Source of the DNA: Cryobacterium mannosilyticum
GTDB lineage: Bacteria; Actinomycetota; Actinomycetes; Actinomycetales; Microbacteriaceae
DNA: 64,000 bases
NCBI RefSeq assembly: GCF_004402705.1
Contig: NZ_SOFM01000044.1
Coordinates: forward strand, 41,529 to 105,528
Direction of reading: 5' to 3'
Below the pieces are notes generated by a model. It was given only the letters and a program-made list of their open reading frames with translations. It had not been told where the DNA came from and searched no databases. Of this stretch, positions 8,933-17,623 are shown piece after piece; the first letter of the stretch is position 1, and every line of letters starts with the position of its first letter. Both the position numbers and the translations under genes were made by a program.

Positions 8933-9390
8933 AGGGCCGCCTGGCCGTCGTCCCGATGGCCCTCCTCCTGGCGTTCTACCTGGTCCTCGTCGGCTGGCGC
9001 GCGGTGCTGTTCGTGCAGAGCGGCGACCCCGTCGGCATCCTGATCGGGGTGGCGCTGATCATCCTGCCGCTGATCGGGGTCTGGGCGCTCGTGCTCGAAC
9101 TCCGGTTCGGCCGAGACTCCGAACGCCTCGTGCGGCAGCTGGAGCGCGAGGGCGGCCTCCCCGTCGAAGACCTGCCCACCCGTCCGAGTGGACGGCCGCT
9201 CCGGGACGCCGCCGACGCGCAGTTCCCTCGGTTCACGGCTGCAGTGGATGCCGCCCCCGGCGACTGGCGGGCCTGGTTCCGCCTCGGACTGGCCTACGAC
9301 GCGTCGGGGGACCGTCGCCGGGCGCGCGGCGCCATCCGCACCGCCATTGCCCTCGAACGCTCCATGCACGCGGTCGCGCCGCCCCGGTAG
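8929..9390 (+). CDS. Small membrane protein with a TPR-like C-terminus
   Basis: Hypothetical protein of 153 aa, translationally coupled to dapB by an ATGA overlap. Two hydrophobic segments at about residues 5-30 and 35-58 form a helical hairpin in the membrane. A cytoplasmic part follows, ending in 'WRAWFRLGLAYDASGDRRRARGA', which reads like one tetratricopeptide repeat. No catalytic motif is visible. The coupling suggests it is made in proportion to DapB, but a joint role is not supported by anything else in the sequence. Confidence 0.75.
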   Translation: MKGRLAVVPMALLLAFYLVLVGWRAVLFVQSGDPVGILIGVALIILPLIGVWALVLELRFGRDSERLVRQLEREGGLPVEDLPTRPSGRPLRDAADAQFPRFTAAVDAAPGDWRAWFRLGLAYDASGDRRRARGAIRTAIALERSMHAVAPPR

Positions 9391-9415
9391 CGGTAGTGTG
9401 ACCTGCCTGGCCTGG

Positions 9416-10306
9416 TCAGGGCTGGGCGAGCATCCAGTCGACGGCCTCGGCCGCGGTGCGCTGGGAGAAGACGAAACCGTCGTTCTGCAGCAGGGTCGAA
9501 TCGACCTGCTGGTCGGCCAGCAGCAGTGCACGCGCGGCGTCCTGCAGGGCGACGGTGAGCACCAGCTCGGGCACGGGGATCCGGAACGGGCGGTGCAGGG
9601 CCGTGGCCACGGCCTTGATCACGTCGTTCGAGCTGGCGGGGGTCGGGCCGACCAGGTTCACCGGGCCGGACAGTGCCGAACCGAGCAGGTGCACGATCGC
9701 GGCGGCCTCGTCGTGCAGGCTGATCCACGGCCAGTGCGCGGTGCCGCGGCCGAGCGGACCGGCCACGCCCAGGCGGACCAGCGGCAGCAGCGGCCGCAGC
9801 GCGCCGCCCCGGGCGATGACCAGCCCGGTGCGGAAGGTCACGACCCTGGTCTGCTCCGGCGCCCGAGCGGCCTCGGCCTCCCAGGCGGCGACGACGCCGG
9901 CCAGGAAATCGGTGCCCGGAGCGGACTGCTCGGTGAGCACCTCGCCGGGGCGGTCACCGTAGATGCCGACCGCGGAGGCGTTGAGCAGCACGGCCGGCGG
10001 GTGGGCGCTTCGCCGCATGGCGTCGGTGAGCGTGCGGGTGGCCTGCACCCGCGACTCGAGGATCTGCCGCCGGTACCCGGGGGTCCACGGCAGCCGGGCG
10101 AGAGACGCGCCGGACAGGTTGATCACCGCATCCACCTGCCCGAGCGCGGCCTCGTCCAGGGTCAGCGCGGCGGGATTCCAGCGGAATTCATTGGGCGTCC
10201 GCGGGTCGCGGCGCACCAGGCGCGCGACCGTATGGCCCGCCGCGCCGAGCTGGCGGCAGACCTCGGTGCCGATCAGGCCGGAGGCCCCGGAGACCAGAAC
10301 TCGCAT
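9416..10306 (-). CDS. TIGR01777-type NAD-dependent epimerase/dehydratase
   Basis: Short-chain dehydrogenase-like protein of 296 aa of the SulA-related epimerase family. The N-terminal Rossmann motif is 'VSGASGLIGTEVCRQL'. The family signature 'INLSGASLA' and 'YGDRPGEVLTEQS' follow, and the C-terminal DUF1731-like segment includes 'VVFSQRTAAEAVDWML' in slightly different order ('GFVFSQRTAAEAVDW'). The reaction is unknown. It lies 15 nt downstream of the OsmC gene on the same strand, so the two probably form an operon. Confidence 0.88.
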   Translation of the reverse strand: MRVLVSGASGLIGTEVCRQLGAAGHTVARLVRRDPRTPNEFRWNPAALTLDEAALGQVDAVINLSGASLARLPWTPGYRRQILESRVQATRTLTDAMRRSAHPPAVLLNASAVGIYGDRPGEVLTEQSAPGTDFLAGVVAAWEAEAARAPEQTRVVTFRTGLVIARGGALRPLLPLVRLGVAGPLGRGTAHWPWISLHDEAAAIVHLLGSALSGPVNLVGPTPASSNDVIKAVATALHRPFRIPVPELVLTVALQDAARALLLADQQVDSTLLQNDGFVFSQRTAAEAVDWMLAQP

Positions 10307-10321
10307 GAACGCCCGGCCCTG

Positions 10322-10747
10322 CTAGGCCAGCTCGGCTTCGATCGTGATCGGGATGCCGGCCAGCGCCTTGGAGATCGGGCAGTTGGTCTTCGCGTCCGCG
10401 GCGAAGGCCTCGAACTCCTCCTCGGTCAGGCCGGGCACGCTGGCGCTGACGAGGAGGTGGCTGCCGACGACGCCGACCCCGGCCTCGAAGGTGACCGCCG
10501 CGGTGGTCTGGATGCTCTCCGGCGTGTGACCGGCGGCGCTGAGGCCGTTGGCGAGGGCCATCGAGAAGCAGGCGGAGTGGGCCGCGCCGAGGAGTTCCTC
10601 CGGGTTGGTCGTGTTCGGGCTGCCGACGGACCTGGCCTGCCAGGTGACCGGGAATTCGGCGGCCTGCGATGAGTCGAGGGAGACGGTGCCCTGGCCGGAC
10701 TTCAGATCGCCGGTCCAGACGGTGGTCGCTTCGCTGGTCAATGCCAT
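10322..10747 (-). CDS. OsmC-family peroxiredoxin-like protein
   Basis: OsmC/Ohr-type thiol protein of 141 aa, a family that reduces organic or fatty-acid hydroperoxides. The two redox cysteines are in 'AHSACFSMAL' and 'TNCPISKAL'. I chose the ATG at 10745-10747 because AGGAGG lies just before it; the longer in-frame reading from 10783 has no homology in its first 12 residues. It is the first gene of a two-gene minus-strand unit with the TIGR01777 epimerase. Confidence 0.9.
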   Translation of the reverse strand: MALTSEATTVWTGDLKSGQGTVSLDSSQAAEFPVTWQARSVGSPNTTNPEELLGAAHSACFSMALANGLSAAGHTPESIQTTAAVTFEAGVGVVGSHLLVSASVPGLTEEEFEAFAADAKTNCPISKALAGIPITIEAELA

Positions 10748-10833
10748 GGTGTTACCTCCTGAGTGAACCTCCAGCCTAACCATGGGGGCCGGCGGCAGGG
10801 GGCCACCCCGTCTGGGAATCGGCAGGGAGGCCG

Positions 10834-11355
10834 CTATCCGGCGCTGGCCGGCCCCCGGCCGAGCAGCCCGGACCGTACCAGCAGCAGGTACAGCTGGCAG
10901 CCGAGGCAGTAGTCGAACACGGCGTTGAGGAAGGCCGCGACGAACGCGGCCGCCGCGGCGATGCCCACGGCCGGAGCCAGGCCGACCAGGCCGAGCACGA
11001 CGCCGACGAGGGTGACCAGCAGGCCGACGCCCTGGGCGAACGTCGGCGGGGCGGGGTTCTCCAGTGCACCCGGCGGGGCCAGCCGGGGCCGCACGAAACG
11101 CTTGAACAGCAGACCCCAGGGGTGCCGGCCGGCGCCCGCGATCGCGCCCCAGGCGAACAGGGCGGCCAGCACGACGAGCAGCGAGAGCGCGGCGGCGGAT
11201 GCCCCGGTCAGCGACAGGAACACCACCACGAGCAGCAGCACGGCGGTGATCCCGGCGCCGAACCGCGGGCCGCGCGGGTCGAGGTCGGGCCGGCGGGGGC
11301 GGGGCGCACCCGCTCCGGCCGCGGGCGTGCCGGGTTCAGCGGGCAAGAGTGGCAT
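10834..11355 (-). CDS. DUF4395 integral membrane protein
   Basis: 173-aa membrane protein with four hydrophobic segments at about residues 35-55, 57-72, 113-132 and 135-155. It has the family's 'DPRGPRFGAGITA' start and the terminal 'FDYCLGCQLYLLL' with a CLGC cysteine pair. DUF4395 proteins commonly sit beside thioredoxin-like or rhodanese genes. Here the gene overlaps the end of a membrane-anchored thioredoxin gene by 20 nt, so a shared thiol-redox role at the membrane is likely but inferred. Confidence 0.88.
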   Translation of the reverse strand: MPLLPAEPGTPAAGAGAPRPRRPDLDPRGPRFGAGITAVLLLVVVFLSLTGASAAALSLLVVLAALFAWGAIAGAGRHPWGLLFKRFVRPRLAPPGALENPAPPTFAQGVGLLVTLVGVVLGLVGLAPAVGIAAAAAFVAAFLNAVFDYCLGCQLYLLLVRSGLLGRGPASAG

Positions 11356-11785
11356 GGCGGCTCCCGGGGAGGTCGTCGAGGTGGGCGATGATTCCGGCCT
11401 TGTGCGGGGCGCCGCCGACCCGGGCCTGCACCCGCCCGGTCCGGTCGAGGATCAGCGTGGTCGGGGTCTGCAAGACCTGGAACCGGCGGGCCAGGTCGGC
11501 CCGGTGGGTGAGGTCCACCTCGACGTGCACGACGCCGGGCCGGGACCGGGCAACGCCGGCGAGCATCCGGTGGGTGCCGGGGCAGCGGGAGCAGTGTTCG
11601 GTGGAGAACTGCACCAGGGTGGCTTCCGCGCCGAACTGGGCGGTGCTGGCGACATCCGCCGGGGTCAGCGCGGGCGCCTCCGCCACCTCGGTGAAGCGGC
11701 CCTGCCGGGCGCGCCAGGCCAGCCCGAGGCCGGTCGCGGCGGCCACGAGCGCCAGCACACTGCCGAGGGCGAGAATCGGATCCAT
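11336..11785 (-). CDS. Membrane-anchored thioredoxin-like protein
   Basis: 149 aa: an N-terminal membrane segment (about residues 4-25), then a thioredoxin fold with the redox motif CSRC in 'FSTEHCSRCPGT', and the cis-proline loop 'QTPTTLIL'. CSRC differs from the standard CGPC, so redox potential and partner specificity may differ. It is the first gene of an operon with DUF4395. TACCGT lies 6 nt before the ATG, indicating a leaderless transcript. Confidence 0.88.
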   Translation of the reverse strand: MDPILALGSVLALVAAATGLGLAWRARQGRFTEVAEAPALTPADVASTAQFGAEATLVQFSTEHCSRCPGTHRMLAGVARSRPGVVHVEVDLTHRADLARRFQVLQTPTTLILDRTGRVQARVGGAPHKAGIIAHLDDLPGSRHATLAR

Positions 11786-11791
11786 TCCGCA

Positions 11792-11797
11792 ACGGTA
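11792..11797 (-). promoter_or_regulatory. Leaderless -10 box of the thioredoxin gene
   Basis: TACCGT on the minus strand with a 6-nt spacer (TGCGGA) before the ATG. Confidence 0.45.
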
Positions 11798-11891
11798 CGG
11801 GCGTCCCGGACCGGCCGGGGGAGTGTGACGACAGGTTACGGCGGAGGCCCGGCCGCGCCGGGCGCCGCGTGCGCTCTCGCACCGTGACCGA

Positions 11892-11897
11892 TAGCCT
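11892..11897 (+). promoter_or_regulatory. Leaderless -10 box of dapA
   Basis: TAGCCT with a 7-nt spacer before the GTG at 11905. No Shine-Dalgarno is visible, in keeping with a leaderless GTG start. Confidence 0.5.
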
Positions 11898-11904
11898 GTA
11901 ATTC

Positions 11905-12882
11905 GTGTCTACGTCCTATAACCCTTTCGGCCAGGTCCTCGTCGCCCTGGTCACTCCCTTCACTGCCGACGGCGAAGTCGACTGGGCGGGAGTGGAGAAA
12001 CACATCGACGACGTGATCACCGCGGGCGCCGACGGCATCGTCGTCACCGGCACCACCGGGGAGACGTCCACCCTGACCGACCCGGAGAAGATCAGGCTGG
12101 TCGAGGTCGGCAAGGATGTCGCGGCCGGCCGGGCCAAGATCATCACCGGCGGCGGCTCCAACGAGACCGCGCACGCCATGCAGCTCGCCCGCCAGAGCGA
12201 GAAGGCCGGCGCCGACGGCAACATGATCGTCACCCCGTACTACAACAAGCCCACCCAGTCGGGCATCCTCACCCACTTCCGGATGATCGCCGACGCCACC
12301 GACCTGCCGGTGATCCTCTACGACATCCCCAGTCGCACCGGCGTCCCGATCAACTACGAGACCATCCTGCGCGCCGCGAAGCACCCGAACATCCTCGCCG
12401 TGAAGGACGCCAAGGGCGACCTGGCCCAGGTCAGCCGGGTGCTCAACCAGACCGACCTGCTCTACTTCTCCGGCGACGACCCGAATGTGCTGCCGCACCT
12501 GTCGATCGGGGCGACCGGCCTGATCGGCGTCACCGCGAACATCGCGGCCACGCCGTACCGCCAGATGGTGGACGCCGTCAACGCCGGCGACCTGAAGACG
12601 GCCACCGCCGCGCACCGCCAGCTCGAACCCCTCGTGCGGGCCTGCATGACCCACGTCCCCGGCACCGTCGCGGTCAAGTACATCCTGCACGGCCTCGGCC
12701 GGATCGGCAGCCCGCGGGTGCGCCTGCCCCTGGTCGGCCCGGAGGACTTCGAGGCCGCGCAGATCGAGGACGAGATCGACCTGGTCAAGAACATCCCCGG
12801 GGTCGACTTCTCCAACTTCCGCCCCGACCGCAACGCCGCCGCGGGCGGCGCGCTGCCGAAGATCGCCGGAACAACACGCTAA
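11905..12882 (+). CDS. dapA: 4-hydroxy-tetrahydrodipicolinate synthase
   Basis: Condenses pyruvate with aspartate semialdehyde, the branch point to lysine and meso-diaminopimelate. 325 aa with a TIM-barrel aldolase fold. The Schiff-base lysine is Lys167 in 'AVKDAKGD'; the proton-relay tyrosine is Tyr139 in 'LYDIPSRTG' with Arg144. The substrate loop 'GTTGETSTL' is at 49-57. It starts at GTG and is followed 28 nt later by the RNase J gene with a good Shine-Dalgarno. The dapA-rnj-ftsK order is common in actinobacteria. Confidence 0.97.
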   Translation: MSTSYNPFGQVLVALVTPFTADGEVDWAGVEKHIDDVITAGADGIVVTGTTGETSTLTDPEKIRLVEVGKDVAAGRAKIITGGGSNETAHAMQLARQSEKAGADGNMIVTPYYNKPTQSGILTHFRMIADATDLPVILYDIPSRTGVPINYETILRAAKHPNILAVKDAKGDLAQVSRVLNQTDLLYFSGDDPNVLPHLSIGATGLIGVTANIAATPYRQMVDAVNAGDLKTATAAHRQLEPLVRACMTHVPGTVAVKYILHGLGRIGSPRVRLPLVGPEDFEAAQIEDEIDLVKNIPGVDFSNFRPDRNAAAGGALPKIAGTTR

Positions 12883-12910
12883 TCACGCCACCGACCCCCT
12901 AGGAGGGCCC

Positions 12911-14587
12911 ATGCCCATCGACGTCTACGACCCGGCCCCCCTCGAACCGGGCACGCTGCGGGTCATCCCGATCGGGGGTCTGGGCGAGATCGGCCGCAAC
13001 ATGACCTCGTTCGAGATCGACGGCAAGATCCTCATCGTCGACTGCGGGGTGCTGTTCCCCGAGGAGCACCAGCCCGGCGTCGACCTCATCCTGCCCGACT
13101 TCAGCCCGATCAGGGACCGCCTCGACGACATCCTCGGGGTCGTGCTCACCCACGGGCACGAGGACCACATCGGGGCCGTGCCATATCTGCTCAAGCTGCG
13201 GCAGGACATCCCGTTGATCGGGTCGGGGCTGACCCTCGCCTTCATCGAGGCGAAGCTTAAGGAACACCGGATCACCCCGTACACCCTGCAGGTGAAGGAG
13301 GGCCAGAAGGAACGCCTCGGCCCGTTCAACCTCGAGTTCGTCGCCGTCAACCACTCGATCCCCGACGCCCTGGCCGTGGCGATCAAGACCGTCGCCGGCA
13401 CCGTGCTGCACACGGGCGACTTCAAGATGGACCAGCTGCCGCTCGACCACCGGCTGACCGACCTGCGCGAATTCGCCCGGCTCGGCACCGAGGGCGTCGA
13501 CCTCTTCCTGGTCGACTCCACGAACGCGGATGTCCCGGGCTTCACCCCCTCCGAGCGCCTGATCGGCCCGGTGCTCGAGGACGTCATCGCCCGTGCCCCG
13601 CGCCGGGTGATCGTCGCCAGCTTCTCCAGCCATGTGCACCGGGTGCAGCAGGTGCTCGACGCCGCCTACGCGAACGACCGCAGGGTGGCCCTGCTCGGCC
13701 GGTCGATGGTGCGCAACATGACCATCGCCGCCGAGCTCGGCTACCTGCGGGTGCCGGAGGGGGTGCTGGTCGATTTCAAGAAGGCCGGCAGCATCCCCGA
13801 CGACAAGATCGTCTACATGTCCACCGGGTCGCAGGGCGAGCCGATGGCCGTGCTCAGCCGGATGGTGAACATGGACCACCAGGTCGAGGTGGGCCTCGGC
13901 GACACGGTCATCCTCGCCTCCAGCCTGATCCCCGGCAACGAGAACGCGGTCTACCGGATCATCGACGGGCTGACCAAGCTCGGCGCCACCGTCGTGCACA
14001 AGGGCAACGCGAAGGTGCACGTCTCCGGGCACGCCGCCGCCGGCGAACTGACCTACTGCTACAACATCCTCAAGCCGAAGAACGTGCTGCCCGTGCACGG
14101 GGAGTACCGCCACCTCGTCGCCAACGCCAAGCTCGCAGTCGAGACCGGGGTGCCCGACGCGAACGTGATTCTCGCCGAGGACGGCACCGTGCTCGACCTG
14201 CGCGCCGGCGTCGTGCGGAAGGTCGGCCAGCTCGACCTGGGCTACGTCTACGTCGACGGGTCGAGCGTCGGCGAGATCACCGACGCCGACCTCAAGGACC
14301 GCCGCACCCTCGCCGAGGAGGGGTTCATCTCGATCATCATCGTGGTCGACGCCTCCACCGGCAAGGTCATCGTCGGCCCGGAGATCCACGCCAAGGGATT
14401 CGCCGAGGACGCCTCCGTCTTCGACGCCGTGCGGCCCAAGATCGAGGCTGCCCTGGCCGAGGCCGCGCAGAACGGGGTGCGCGACACGCACGCCCTGCAG
14501 CAGATCGTGCGCCGCACGGTCGGCCGCTGGGTGAACGTGGCCTTCCGTCGCCGCCCGATGATCGTCCCGCTGGTGATCGAGGCGTAG
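12911..14587 (+). CDS. rnj: Ribonuclease J
   Basis: Exo/endoribonuclease of 558 aa for mRNA decay and rRNA maturation. The metallo-beta-lactamase zinc motif is HTHGHEDHIG ('VLTHGHEDHIGA'), followed by the beta-CASP domain ('GRSMVRNM', 'STGSQGEPMAVLSRM', 'HVSGHAAAGEL') and the C-terminal RNase J domain. GGAGGG is positioned before the ATG. The N-terminal extension typical of some actinobacterial RNase J proteins is short here. It appears co-transcribed with dapA. A fragment of a second, related protein is at the window start. Confidence 0.95.
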   Translation: MPIDVYDPAPLEPGTLRVIPIGGLGEIGRNMTSFEIDGKILIVDCGVLFPEEHQPGVDLILPDFSPIRDRLDDILGVVLTHGHEDHIGAVPYLLKLRQDIPLIGSGLTLAFIEAKLKEHRITPYTLQVKEGQKERLGPFNLEFVAVNHSIPDALAVAIKTVAGTVLHTGDFKMDQLPLDHRLTDLREFARLGTEGVDLFLVDSTNADVPGFTPSERLIGPVLEDVIARAPRRVIVASFSSHVHRVQQVLDAAYANDRRVALLGRSMVRNMTIAAELGYLRVPEGVLVDFKKAGSIPDDKIVYMSTGSQGEPMAVLSRMVNMDHQVEVGLGDTVILASSLIPGNENAVYRIIDGLTKLGATVVHKGNAKVHVSGHAAAGELTYCYNILKPKNVLPVHGEYRHLVANAKLAVETGVPDANVILAEDGTVLDLRAGVVRKVGQLDLGYVYVDGSSVGEITDADLKDRRTLAEEGFISIIIVVDASTGKVIVGPEIHAKGFAEDASVFDAVRPKIEAALAEAAQNGVRDTHALQQIVRRTVGRWVNVAFRRRPMIVPLVIEA

Positions 14588-14613
14588 CCCGCTCCGGCGC
14601 TCAGACCGGAGAA

Positions 14614-14662
14614 TTTCGCGCCACGCGGGTGTCCCGGGTGCCGGGCACGGCGTGTCGCGAAA
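14614..14662. terminator. Imperfect inverted repeat after RNase J gene
   Basis: TTTCGCGCCACGC (14614-14626) pairs with GCGTGTCGCGAAA (14650-14662), 12 of 13 positions. The intervening stretch can fold further (CCCGGGTGCCGGGC). It lies between rnj and ftsK. The right arm runs into AAAA, which would be a T-tract only on the minus strand, so a simple plus-strand intrinsic terminator is doubtful. It may be a REP-like element. Confidence 0.45.
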
Positions 14663-14755
14663 AACTCCATCCCGAACGTGCGGGACGGTAAGCGGTCGCA
14701 ATCGCGTGGGCGTGGGGTGACCCGGATGTCCGAGGGCGACGGTACCGTAGATTCC

Positions 14756-17620
14756 ATGGCTACGAGCACTAAGTCGACCGGGCGCGCCCGCACCTCGCCT
14801 GCGCGCGGCACGGCCGCGCGAAAGCCCGCCCAGAAGACCCAGACCCAGAAGACCGTCAAATTCACGGCCGGCGACCCCGGCCCCGGACTGTTCGCCCGGA
14901 TCTGGATGGCGCTCGCCCACGTCACCGGCGGCGCCGCGCGCGCCCTCGGCCCCGAACAGCTCTCCAAGGAGGAACGCCGAGACGGCCTGCCCTTCTTCCT
15001 CGTGCTCCTGGCCATCGCGGGCGCGGTGATCGAATGGTTCCTGATCAACAGTCCCGTCGCGCAGACCCTCGACGCCTGGACCTTCGGCGGCCTGTTCGGC
15101 CGGGTCGCATTCGCGCTGCCCGTGATCATGCTGCTGTTCGCGGTCTGGCTTTTCCGCAACCCCAGCTCGGTGCACGACAACGGCCGGATCGGCATCGGCC
15201 TGTCGCTGCTGCTCGTGTCGGTCTCGGGCCTCTGCCACATCTTCGGCGGCCAGCCGGCGCCCAGCGACGGCATGGAGGTGCTCGCCCTGTCCGGCGGTGT
15301 GATCGGCTGGATGATCGCCGCGCCGCTGATCTACCTGACCACCGCCATCGGCGCCACCATCGTCGTGATCCTGCTGCTGGCCCTCAGCCTCTTCATCATC
15401 ACGAAGACCCCGCCGAACCGGATCGGCGCGCGCAGCCGTGAGCTCTACGCCTGGCTGTTCGGCGCCCAGCTCCCCGACCCAGAGGAACGCGCGGCCGCCC
15501 GTGAGGCGAAGCTGGAGAAGACCGTGCAGGTCGAACTCGACGGCGTCGACGAGGACACCAGCACCCTGCCCTGGTGGCGGCGCAACACGAGCAAGCGCGA
15601 GGAAGACCCCGATTTCAGCAGCCCGGTCAGCACGGATGCGCACCCCGCCGGCGAGGCGGAGCCGCCGGCATCCGACCCGCTGAGCACCCTGCTCGGCGGC
15701 GACGGCCGCGGCAGTTTCGCCACCGCCCTGGAGGGTGCCCAGCCGGCCCCGGGCGGCGACAAGGACCACGGCGACACTGACCACTACGGCACCGAGGTGC
15801 TCGAAGACCTCATCCGCGCCGAGGACGCCATCAAGCGCTTCACCGGCGAGATCGACGTGCAGCGCGGCTCGGCCACGGGCCTGTACGCCGACGACCCGAC
15901 CGGGCTCACCGAGGTGCTCCCCGGTTTCGACGAGCTCGACGCGGCTGCTCTGGCCCCGCGCCCCGAAGCCGCAGCCCCGGAGCCGGCAGCCCCCTACCAG
16001 CTGCCGTCGAACACGACGCTGACCAAGGGCCCGCCGGCGAAGGCCCGCTCGGCCGCGAACGACGAGATCGTGAAGTCGATCACCGAGGTGCTCCGCCAGT
16101 TCCAGGTCGACGCGAAGGTCACCGGGTTCTCCCGCGGCCCCACCGTCACCCAGTACGAGATCGAGCTCGGCCCGGGCGTCAAGGTGGAACGGGTCACCGC
16201 GCTGAGCAAGAACCTCTCCTACGCGGTCGCCTCGAACGAGGTGCGCATCCTCTCGCCCATCCCGGGCAAGAGTGCCATCGGCATCGAGATCCCCAACACC
16301 GACCGCGAGATCGTCACCCTCGGTGACGTGCTCCGCTCCGGCACCGCGACCAACAGCACCCACCCGATGACCATCGGCGTCGGCAAAGACGTCGGCGGCG
16401 GATTCGTCATCGCCAACCTTGCCAAGATGCCCCACCTGCTCGTGGCCGGTTCCACCGGCTCCGGCAAGTCGAGCTTTGTGAACTCGATGATCACCAGCCT
16501 GCTGATGCGCGCCAAGCCCAGCGACGTGCGGATGGTGCTGATCGACCCGAAGCGGGTCGAACTCGCCGCCTACGCCGGGGTGCCGCACCTGATCACGCCG
16601 ATCATCACCAGCCCGAAGAAGGCCGCCGAGGCCCTGCAGTGGGTCGTCAAAGAGATGGACATGCGCTACGACGACCTGGCCAGCTTCGGCTTCCGCCACA
16701 TCGACGACTTCAACAAGGCCGTCGTGAACAACGAGATCGTGCTGCCCGCCGGCAGCGCCCGCACCCTCAAGCCCTACCCCTACCTCCTCGTCGTCGTCGA
16801 TGAGCTCGCCGACCTGATGATGGTCGCCCCGCGCGACGTCGAGGACTCGATCGTGCGCATCACCCAGCTCGCTCGCGCCTCCGGCATCCACCTCGTCCTG
16901 GCCACCCAGCGGCCCAGCGTCGACGTCGTCACCGGCCTGATCAAGGCGAACGTGCCGTCCCGGCTCGCCTTCGCCGTGACCAGCGTCACCGACTCCCGGG
17001 TCATCCTCGACCAGCCGGGCGCCGACAAGCTGATCGGCCAGGGTGACGCCCTGTTCCTGCCGATGGGGGCGTCCAAGGCCATCCGGGTGCAGGGCGCCTG
17101 GGTCAACGAGGCCGAGATCGAACGGGTCGTCAAGCACGTCACCCAGCAGGCCCGCCCCGACTACCGGCCGGATGTCTCGATGGTCGCCCCGCGCAAGGAG
17201 ATCGACTCCGACATCGGCGACGACCTCGAGGTGTTGCTCGCCGCTGCCGAACTCGTCGTCTCCACCCAGTTCGGCTCCACGTCAATGCTGCAGCGGAAGC
17301 TGCGGGTCGGCTTCGCCAAGGCCGGCCGGCTGATGGACCTGCTCGAGTCCCGGGAGATCGTCGGCCCGTCCGAGGGCTCGAAGGCCCGGGACGTGCTCGT
17401 CACGGTCGAACAGCTGCCGAGCGTGCTCGCACTGCTCCGCGGGTCGGACGAGCAGCACCACGCGGCCAGCGCGAACGCGCAGGCCGCCGCGGCACACCAG
17501 GCCGACAGTGCCCCTGACTCCCGGTACGCCGGCGACCCGGTCGCGAAGATGTCCGAGGGGTACCCTGAAGAAGAGGCTGCCCCCGATGAGGATGCCTGGC
17601 AACTGACCGACAGGGAATGA
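14756..17620 (+). CDS. ftsK: FtsK/SpoIIIE DNA translocase
   Basis: Septal ATP-driven DNA pump that clears chromosomes from the division plane; 954 aa. A basic Ala/Thr-rich start is followed by four hydrophobic segments (about residues 80-210), an acidic Pro/Ala linker, then the RecA-like motor. Walker A is GSTGSGKS at 565-572 and the Walker B region is 'YLLVVVDELADLMM'. The C-terminal gamma winged helix ('STSMLQRKLRVGFAKAGRLM') recognises polar DNA motifs. I chose the ATG at 14756: TACCGT with a 7-nt spacer gives the leaderless arrangement used by neighbours, and the upstream frame lacks family features. pgsA starts 4 nt after its stop codon. Confidence 0.94.
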   Translation: MATSTKSTGRARTSPARGTAARKPAQKTQTQKTVKFTAGDPGPGLFARIWMALAHVTGGAARALGPEQLSKEERRDGLPFFLVLLAIAGAVIEWFLINSPVAQTLDAWTFGGLFGRVAFALPVIMLLFAVWLFRNPSSVHDNGRIGIGLSLLLVSVSGLCHIFGGQPAPSDGMEVLALSGGVIGWMIAAPLIYLTTAIGATIVVILLLALSLFIITKTPPNRIGARSRELYAWLFGAQLPDPEERAAAREAKLEKTVQVELDGVDEDTSTLPWWRRNTSKREEDPDFSSPVSTDAHPAGEAEPPASDPLSTLLGGDGRGSFATALEGAQPAPGGDKDHGDTDHYGTEVLEDLIRAEDAIKRFTGEIDVQRGSATGLYADDPTGLTEVLPGFDELDAAALAPRPEAAAPEPAAPYQLPSNTTLTKGPPAKARSAANDEIVKSITEVLRQFQVDAKVTGFSRGPTVTQYEIELGPGVKVERVTALSKNLSYAVASNEVRILSPIPGKSAIGIEIPNTDREIVTLGDVLRSGTATNSTHPMTIGVGKDVGGGFVIANLAKMPHLLVAGSTGSGKSSFVNSMITSLLMRAKPSDVRMVLIDPKRVELAAYAGVPHLITPIITSPKKAAEALQWVVKEMDMRYDDLASFGFRHIDDFNKAVVNNEIVLPAGSARTLKPYPYLLVVVDELADLMMVAPRDVEDSIVRITQLARASGIHLVLATQRPSVDVVTGLIKANVPSRLAFAVTSVTDSRVILDQPGADKLIGQGDALFLPMGASKAIRVQGAWVNEAEIERVVKHVTQQARPDYRPDVSMVAPRKEIDSDIGDDLEVLLAAAELVVSTQFGSTSMLQRKLRVGFAKAGRLMDLLESREIVGPSEGSKARDVLVTVEQLPSVLALLRGSDEQHHAASANAQAAAAHQADSAPDSRYAGDPVAKMSEGYPEEEAAPDEDAWQLTDRE

Positions 17621-17623
17621 CCG

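Noticed and set aside
12899..17137. A 1412-residue open frame on the minus strand opposite rnj and ftsK
   Set aside because: Spans two well-supported plus-strand genes and the gap between them; low-complexity composition, no start signal.
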